DNA from: Datisca glomerata
Lineage: Eukaryota > Streptophyta > Magnoliopsida > Cucurbitales > Datiscaceae
Direction: 5' to 3'
Assembly: GCA_003255025.1 (NCBI GenBank)
Contig: QANY01002371.1
Location: 1,426,001 to 1,490,000, forward strand
DNA: 64,000 nt
In this document: positions 58,058 through 64,000 of the stretch, piece by piece
Layout: each line of letters opens with the position of its first letter
Numbering within the stretch: the first letter of the stretch is position 1
Notes under the pieces: generated by a model
What the model was told of the DNA's origin: nothing
The model's input: only the letters and a program-made list of their open reading frames with translations
Databases searched by the model: none
Made by a program: the position numbers and the translations under genes

Positions 58058-61000
58058 CTAATTATGGTTCCTAAAAATATCACCCGCCACAAGCTCCTCA
58101 GAGTCAAGCCTAACGGCGGTGCTCATTTCCTGGAGCTGACGATGCTCGTTAATTTCTACATCTAAATCTGCTATCTTCACTTGCGCCGCAAGCATTCGCT
58201 CTTATTGACAACGACACCTCTCTTTTAAATGCTCAATGTACACCTCCCTCGCTAACCGCCGGAAGTTACAAATGACGGGTCTCAACCAGTCCAACTTCAT
58301 ATGCAACAACTTCATCTTCTTCCATATGTTCAACGCATAAGATACCACCTCAAGGTGGGCATCCTTGTACTGAAGATGGACCAAAATGAATAATCACCAA
58401 CCATAGCGATGAAATATTGGAGAATATGCCTGGTAAAGCTCAGGAACTGAATGCCCTAGTCAGAATGAGTTTTAATGGCCTTATGAAGACACGAGATCAA
58501 CGTTTCATCCACTAAAATCTGGTCATACTCAACCATTCATCCAGAAAGCTCCAGCTTGAATTCATGGGCACCGTAGGCTTCGTAACTCATGCTATCGCTC
58601 CTGGAACTGCCACCGTCCGACCTTTCCTTACTCTGGTTCTAAAGAGGGGACGCAGCTCGATCATCATCCAATGGAGGATTCTCATCAACAGATGCTCTAT
58701 GGGGTTAAGATGTCACTACCCTAGTCTCAAGCTCTCATCTCACGACTGCATCGTCGTGGGAGCTTGTATCATTTGTTACCATAATAGTAGTAACTGTGTT
58801 AGAAACTGCGGGAGTCATATCCAAGGAGCGTGCTACTGCACCGTCACCTCCATCCTCCGTCCTGTGGGGAACACCCCCTTGTCACCACAATCAGCCCGCC
58901 CTCATTCACATCAGTGGATCCCTGCAAGGTGAAAGGCAACATGTTGTCAATATGAAGAAGTTTTCCACAAAAATCAAACAAACACATGTTGGCAAAACAT
59001 TTACAAATAGGCTAGACTACGCTATCAAAGCATGCAATAAGGGTGCTACCTCTACCATCGCGTGGGGATCTTGAGAGGAGACTCATCCACTCCTTCCAGC
59101 TGCATGATATCAAGAGGAGAAGTCACAGAATCGGCCATGTCATTTTCTGCCATGACAATGGTAGGAAGCGCCCCCCGCTCGTTAGATGGAGATGAAGCCC
59201 GGTCACTTAGTTCATCCTCGAAAGGGGATAATTGTGTTGACATCGGTGCTATGAAATCTTGTATACGGAAACATCAGTTTCAACTTGGACCAAGGGGAAA
59301 TGCACAAACAAACAAAGAAAAAGTTCACACACCTCGAGATAAACCTCAACACTCTCTGAAGCAGCTCGCACGTGCCCGTCGGTTCTTTCTACCACAGGGT
59401 GATCCTCCTCGATTGGGCCACGACCATGCTCCTGTCAAAAAAAAAAAGAAGGCAAAGAACAATGTTATGCAGTGATTAGCAAAAAAAATAGAAGAAATAA
59501 AGGAAGATATATATATACCAACGTCCTCGCCTTCTTAGCTTAGACTAGCCTAGTTGAGGATGAGCCCTCCAACACGGGTGCTGCCCTTTTTTCCGTTGCC
59601 GCACTAATTGTTGGAGCTTATCCTTACCACTGACCTGTCCTGAACTCCTTAGAGGACGCTAAAACAAATACAAGTATCAATCAACTAGCTCATTGTAAAA
59701 AGTGCACAATGAATGGTTAATAAGAAAGCATAGGTCTTCATACAAACAAAGAAGGACATACATCGAAGGTGATGACGGAGTGACCTCGCTCGAAACTCCC
59801 ACTGGTTGAATGTCTGAAGTGACCTCTTGACCCGTCTCAAAAGGCATCGACCTAGACTTAGGTTTGGGAATGAGGCCCAACGTGATGTCACCCCTATAAA
59901 TCATTGGGACATCTAACATCTTCAGAGGAGACGCTAAGCTTTGGGTCCATCTCAACTTCGAACTCAGCCAAAACACTTTGAGCTTAACTATTCGACGAGG
60001 CATGCGAGCAGCACGGGGGATGAGTAGATTGTGAGGAGCAGTGTCCCCATAATCCCTATCACCCGTCCATAGAATTAACGCTTCCTTTCCCTACACCCGA
60101 TCCAAATTAAGACTAGCGGTACCCTGTTATAACCGAACTGACGTGCAACCCGATTACACTGATAGCACGTCGATGTGAAATGGTTCCCATCACTCCCATC
60201 CTCTAGCTCCACCATCATTGGAAGAGTGGAAGGCGTCATGATCGCCATCAGAAGCCCGCCGAGACTCGACCAACCAAGCATGGCTTCCCTGCTAATAGTA
60301 ATATGCATGTCCACAACTCGTTAAAATACGGTGCGGGCGTAACCGGTGTAACAGTCTAAATAAGGGCGAGGTCAAAAGTAGTTGTATACGTCAATGTCTC
60401 GTGAAAAGTCAACACGAGTGAGAGTCCTGACCCCACACCAAAACCATGCAATGGGCGGTTGAGAAGGGTGCTCTCATTTCTTGTGATCAACCTTTTGAGG
60501 AGCGCAGTGAACGAATCGCTCTCATACAAACATTTGCAAAAATGTTAATTCCACAAAGATTATAACCTCATACCGGCCCATGGACCTCTTTAGATCACTA
60601 TGAAAGCCGTCAAACCATCTTCAAGAATATCAATCACCCTGTGCATATCAGGCCCCATAGTATTGAAGAGGGCGCGATAATCACCAAACGTAGGAAGATG
60701 CAATAGTACGTGGTTAAGCAAGTAGTACAGATTTCCCAAGAACAAGGGCTTGAGCGCAATCCTCTGCCCTGTCGCCAATATAGCTGCCATCGGGAGTACG
60801 CGCTTACTCACCATCTCATTCGGCGTGCCTACAATAACATTTGAAAAGAACAATGTTATACCACACAAGCATAGAACAACAACGAATGCAAAAGAGTATA
60901 AATGCAAAAAATCATCATCAGACTCTCACCTGCGAAGATGTATCTCGAAAGCCACATAGATAAGAATGTGGCCAGTTCCACCTCCCTATTTTTATACATG

Positions 61001-61269
61001 ACGTCGTCGATGAGCAAACGTCTTGAATATTTCTTCAGATTTGAATCATGATCCTTGAAGAAATGACCCATCCAACCAGAAAAGTTGGCCCTTTTCCCGC
61101 GTATACTGCCAGAAGAAGGCTTGTAAGATTTCTTCAAACCATCTTCAAAAAGATCAATCACCCTGTGCATTTCAGGCCCCATAGTATTGAAGAGTGCGTG
61201 ATAATCACCAAATGTAGGAATATGCAATAGTACGTGTACACCTCTAGTGTAGGGGTAAATGCCCCCCAA
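58058..61269 (-). pseudogene. Antisense plant mobile domain (PMD) ORF of gypsy 2, with an apparent intron
   Basis: Minus strand, right to left. 61269-60935: LLIDDVMYKNREVELATFLS, then WLSRYIFAG. An apparent intron, GT at 60929 to AG at 60829, joins the next exon: GTPNEMVSKRVLPMAAILAT and IALKPLFLGNLYYLLN. Then broken frames to 60314-60075: TPSTLPMMVELEDGSDGNHF and CYQCNRVARQFGYNRV, typical of the C-terminal PMD. 60003-59677 continues with low-complexity sequence, and 58384-58058 ends in a K/E/L-rich tail. PMD proteins are plant-specific and often transposon-linked (known for the family). The host-element link rests on position only. Stops break it now. Confidence 0.75.
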
Positions 61270-62634
61270 GCAGTTACGAAAGTGTGTGAGTAGCTACACC
61301 AACAATGAATAAGTGTATGAACTAGAGCGGTGTCACGTTGGATTGACAATTTGGACGCCACCTCCAATGCTTCCAAAAGTTGGCTCTCTTTAACAAGGCA
61401 ACATACTCAGAGTCAGAAAGTATGTGTGCACACAACATACTCATACTCAAAGATAGCATTTTGTCTTCTTTTTACTCCTTCATTCCTTCTCTATGGCTGT
61501 GTTTCTCCTTTCTCCTTCGTTCCTTCTCTACGACTGCGTTTAAAATATTAGTGGTGATTTTCCTTCGAGTTTCGAGATGTCCTTCATTCCTTCTCTATGT
61601 CTTCTTCACGTATTAGTGTTCATGTCTTCAAATTTCACTAAAATCGTGAAGGAGTGGTACTGGGTTCTGAATCTCAGTCGACAATAGGGGGTTTCTTCGT
61701 CTCCCACCTTCACCCATCGCAAAGTATGGGTACTGGTTTAAGGGAATTTCTTCTTTTAGGGTTTCATTAAGGTAAGTTTAAGTGAACTTATTTTCTGGAC
61801 TTATTTTTGTTTCAAGTTTGCTCTGTTCTAAGCACATTCTGATTTCAATTTTGGTATGTTAAATGAATATTATGTTTGTTGCTTCAATTTCTTCACTTTT
61901 TGTTTGATTTCAATTTGAGATTGAAGATTTTGATTTCAATTTCTTCAGATTCTGTTTGATTTTAATTTTTCATTTTGTTTGATATCAATTTCTTGAGTCT
62001 CAGTTTGATTTCAATTTCTTCAATTTCAGTTTGATTTAAATATTTTAGTTGCAAATTTCAATATGTTCAGTTTTTGTTTGATTTCAATATTTTGGTTTCA
62101 ATTCCTCAACTTTCCTGTAACAATTGTAGTTGAACCATCGAACTAGACCAAACCGAACTGTAAGTGACGATTAGGTTCGTTTCGTTTCATATGAACCTCA
62201 CGGTTCGGTTCGGCGTAGGGCGTAATCGTGAGTTTCGTTCGGTTTGATTGTTACCCAAATAACCGGACCAAACCCATCTGAACTTTGTCTGAAAATCAAC
62301 TTACCTCCCTAAACTATTTTTTTCTCCCGAATTGGTACTTCAACTTTTTTCATCTATCACTTTACCACATGACCGTCAAATGACTGTTAAATACTCACAT
62401 GCATGGAAAATGCCTATTTTTTTCCAATTTTACCCTTGTCTTCAACCTTATAAGGTATATATCTCTCATGTTTTCCGATAAAAAAATCATCAACAAATTG
62501 CATCTCCCTATTTACTAATTTGTCAAAGTTTTGAAAAGAATCAGCTTAACTTAATGTTATCCAAAATCTTGTGTGTTATTTCACCATTTTTATGTTTAAC
62601 GTTATTTAAAATATGTAGATATTTTGATCTTATA
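61270..62634. other. Spacer with repeated T-rich and CCGAACCG words
   Basis: 61480-61620 holds ttccttctctatg.ctg-like words three times. 61860-62100 has tttgatttcaatttcttcag-like words recurring about eight times, a low-complexity repeat. 62140-62290 is another aaccgaac/ggttcggttcgg block. No gene seen. Confidence 0.5.
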
Positions 62635-63635
62635 TTATGATCATAGATAATGAATAAAATTGTCAGTAACATATTAAAGTATGAAATCATTAATGAATGG
62701 TTGCTAGTACGGTTCACTAAGCAATATAAATACGTGTGATCTAGATCCGGATCATTGATGTGGATAGGCATCTTAGTGAATGTACTTCATATAATAAGAT
62801 TAAATATGATAGGACCGATGTGAATTAATATCTTTATTAACGTGTCGTTTATCATAAAGATTTAATACACATCAATTTGATTATCATATGTAGATCAGTC
62901 TGAATCCTGAGTAGTCCTGAACTCTTATGCATGTCTATAGGATCTTTTGAATCACTCGATAAGGTCTGTTTGTTAATCAGGCTAGTGACTTTTATTTTGA
63001 AGATTCAGTGATATGGGTGGCTGGAGACATGATCTTACAAGATTTGAAATCTAAGCTTTCTTAACGAATTGTATATTGATTCTCTTAAGTGTTAATTCTG
63101 GAACTGAATAGTTATTGAGCTCAAATTTATAATAAGATTATAAATTAGCCATTTACTAGTGGATTAATGATACTTAAAAATCAAGAGGTAATTAGAAGGG
63201 TAAAACGGTAATTTTGATTCGTTTCAATTTACGAACCAATAATTGGAGGACAGAACTACATGAGATGATTATGTCAATGGACTACATGAGAATACTCTGT
63301 AAATACATTCTATAATCTCTAAGAGTGCAATTCTATATTTATAAGGGAGTAATAATAGAATTAATAAATAAGATTATTTAATTAAAGAGTTTAATTAATA
63401 ATCTAGTTTATTGGAGCTTAGGATTATATATTCATGGTCTCTAAGTCACATCTCTACTACACTGTCTAGGGTGTGAATATTTCAGGATATGAGAAAAGGA
63501 TTGACTTGCAAAATGAATTTTTATTTGGGGCAAGTATATAATTATGAGATAATTATGTGTGATTAATTAATTAAAAATTAATTAATTGAATTTTTTATAT
63601 ATTTAAATATAATTTTTGGAAATTATATATATGGC
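62635..63635 (+). repeat. Truncated LTR of the copia 2 family, opposite orientation
   Basis: Matches the copia 2 5' LTR (25770 leftwards), for example gataatgaataaaattgtca, gttgctagtac.gttcacta, cgtgtgatctagatc.ggatc and caataattggaggacagaa. Both the start (before 62635) and the end (after 63635) are missing. It runs directly into RT, so gag, protease and integrase are missing. Confidence 0.85.
63333..63344 (+). promoter_or_regulatory. TATA-like box in the truncated copia LTR
   Basis: CTATATTTATAA, at the position equivalent to the TATA-like box of the copia 2 5' LTR (24906-24894). Confidence 0.4.
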
Positions 63636-64000
63636 AAATGAACGTCAAGACAGCTTTTTTAAATGACTCTCTTGAAAAAAGTATTTATATGATGCAACCA
63701 GAAGGGTTCGTGCAAAATGGGAAAGATATGAAAGTATGCAAATTGCTTAAATCTATTTATAGATTAAAGCAAGTATCTAGATCTTGAAGAAAGCATTTAT
63801 ATGGAAAATGATCGTCAAGACAGCTTTTCTAAATGACTCTCTTGAAGAAAGCACTTATATGATGCAACCAAAAGGGTTCGTGCAAAATGGGCAAGATAAG
63901 AAAGTGTGCAAGTTGCTTAAATCTATTTATGGATTAAAGCAAGCATCTAGATCTTGGAATCTTACCTTTGATGACATTATAAAGTCTTATGGCTTTAAAC
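63621..64000 (+). pseudogene. Tandemly duplicated copia RT fragment
   Basis: Copy 1 (about 63621-63786) encodes WQMNVKTAFLNDSL, MMQPEGFVQNGK and VCKLLKSIYRLKQVSRS then a stop. Copy 2 (about 63795 on) encodes the same with WKMIVKTAFLND, MMQPKGFVQNGQ and SIYGLKQASRSWNLTF. Period is 170 bp. The usual Q-M-D-V-K-T has lost its Asp in both (N in one, I in the other). The fragment runs off the window and is similar to the copia 2 RT (18703-18392). Confidence 0.85.

Larger units (their letters stand above)
50950..61269 (+). mobile_element. Ty3/gypsy retrotransposon 2 with antisense PMD ORF, 3' LTR not found
   Basis: Plus-strand order: LTR, PBS, gag, protease, RT, integrase, then a 60-bp tandem array and, in antisense, an ORF of the plant mobile domain type. 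Integrase after RT defines gypsy. RNase H is absent between RT and integrase, probably through an internal deletion. The antisense ORF downstream of pol suggests a Tat/Ogre-like lineage. Stops and frame changes occur in all domains. I saw no 3' LTR before 62600. Confidence 0.8.

Overview
The window is from a eudicot plant nuclear genome. Support for this: an intact LEA-2/NDR1-HIN1-like gene, Ty1/copia and Ty3/gypsy elements with plant-type domain order, a MULE with a SWIM finger, a CACTA end, plant mobile domain (PMD) and Transposase_28-type ORFs, AT-rich spacers, and a block that reads like plant mitochondrial spacer DNA. I cannot name the species. It is a transposon graveyard: nearly every long reading frame is a broken piece of a mobile element, and I see only one convincing host gene.

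Layout. 1-7314: Ty1/copia element 1 (+), 5' end outside the window, with a solo LTR of its own family nested in its integrase. 7817-9613: decayed MULE transposase (-). 10960-11304: orphan CACTA end. 11672-12090: possible LINE remnant. 13139-16324: about 17 copies of a ~188-bp tandem satellite. 16325-16690: copia RNase H fragment (-). 16788-25770: Ty1/copia element 2 (-), near full length, 5' LTR about 2.2 kb, PBS visible, 3' LTR truncated. 26396-26750: solo gypsy LTR. 27256-27864: the LEA-2 gene (+). 28-34 kb: AT-rich DNA with SINE-like, Helitron-like and local tandem repeats.

34098-47171: Ty3/gypsy element 1 (-), bounded by ~356-bp LTRs, carrying an antisense ORF with apparent introns. Its RNase H is split by a composite insert: an inverted gypsy integrase fragment plus about 3.3 kb of mitochondrial-like DNA that itself holds a copia integrase fragment. 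48079-50500: Helitron-like termini and a SINE-like piece. About 50950-61269: Ty3/gypsy element 2 (+), with LTR, PBS, gag, protease, RT, integrase, a 60-bp tandem array and an antisense ORF of the PMD family. 62635-64000: LTR of the copia element 2 family fused to a tandemly duplicated RT fragment.

How it fits together. The elements are nested and mutually interrupted. Stops, frameshifts and lost catalytic residues make autonomous activity of any one unlikely. The most unusual features are the two gypsy elements that each carry a different antisense, apparently intron-containing ORF downstream of pol, the mitochondrial-like insert with its own copia fragment, and the satellite array fused to a copia remnant. 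I did not identify a convincing novel molecular system. Coordinates of decayed elements and repeats are approximate, because no alignment could be run.
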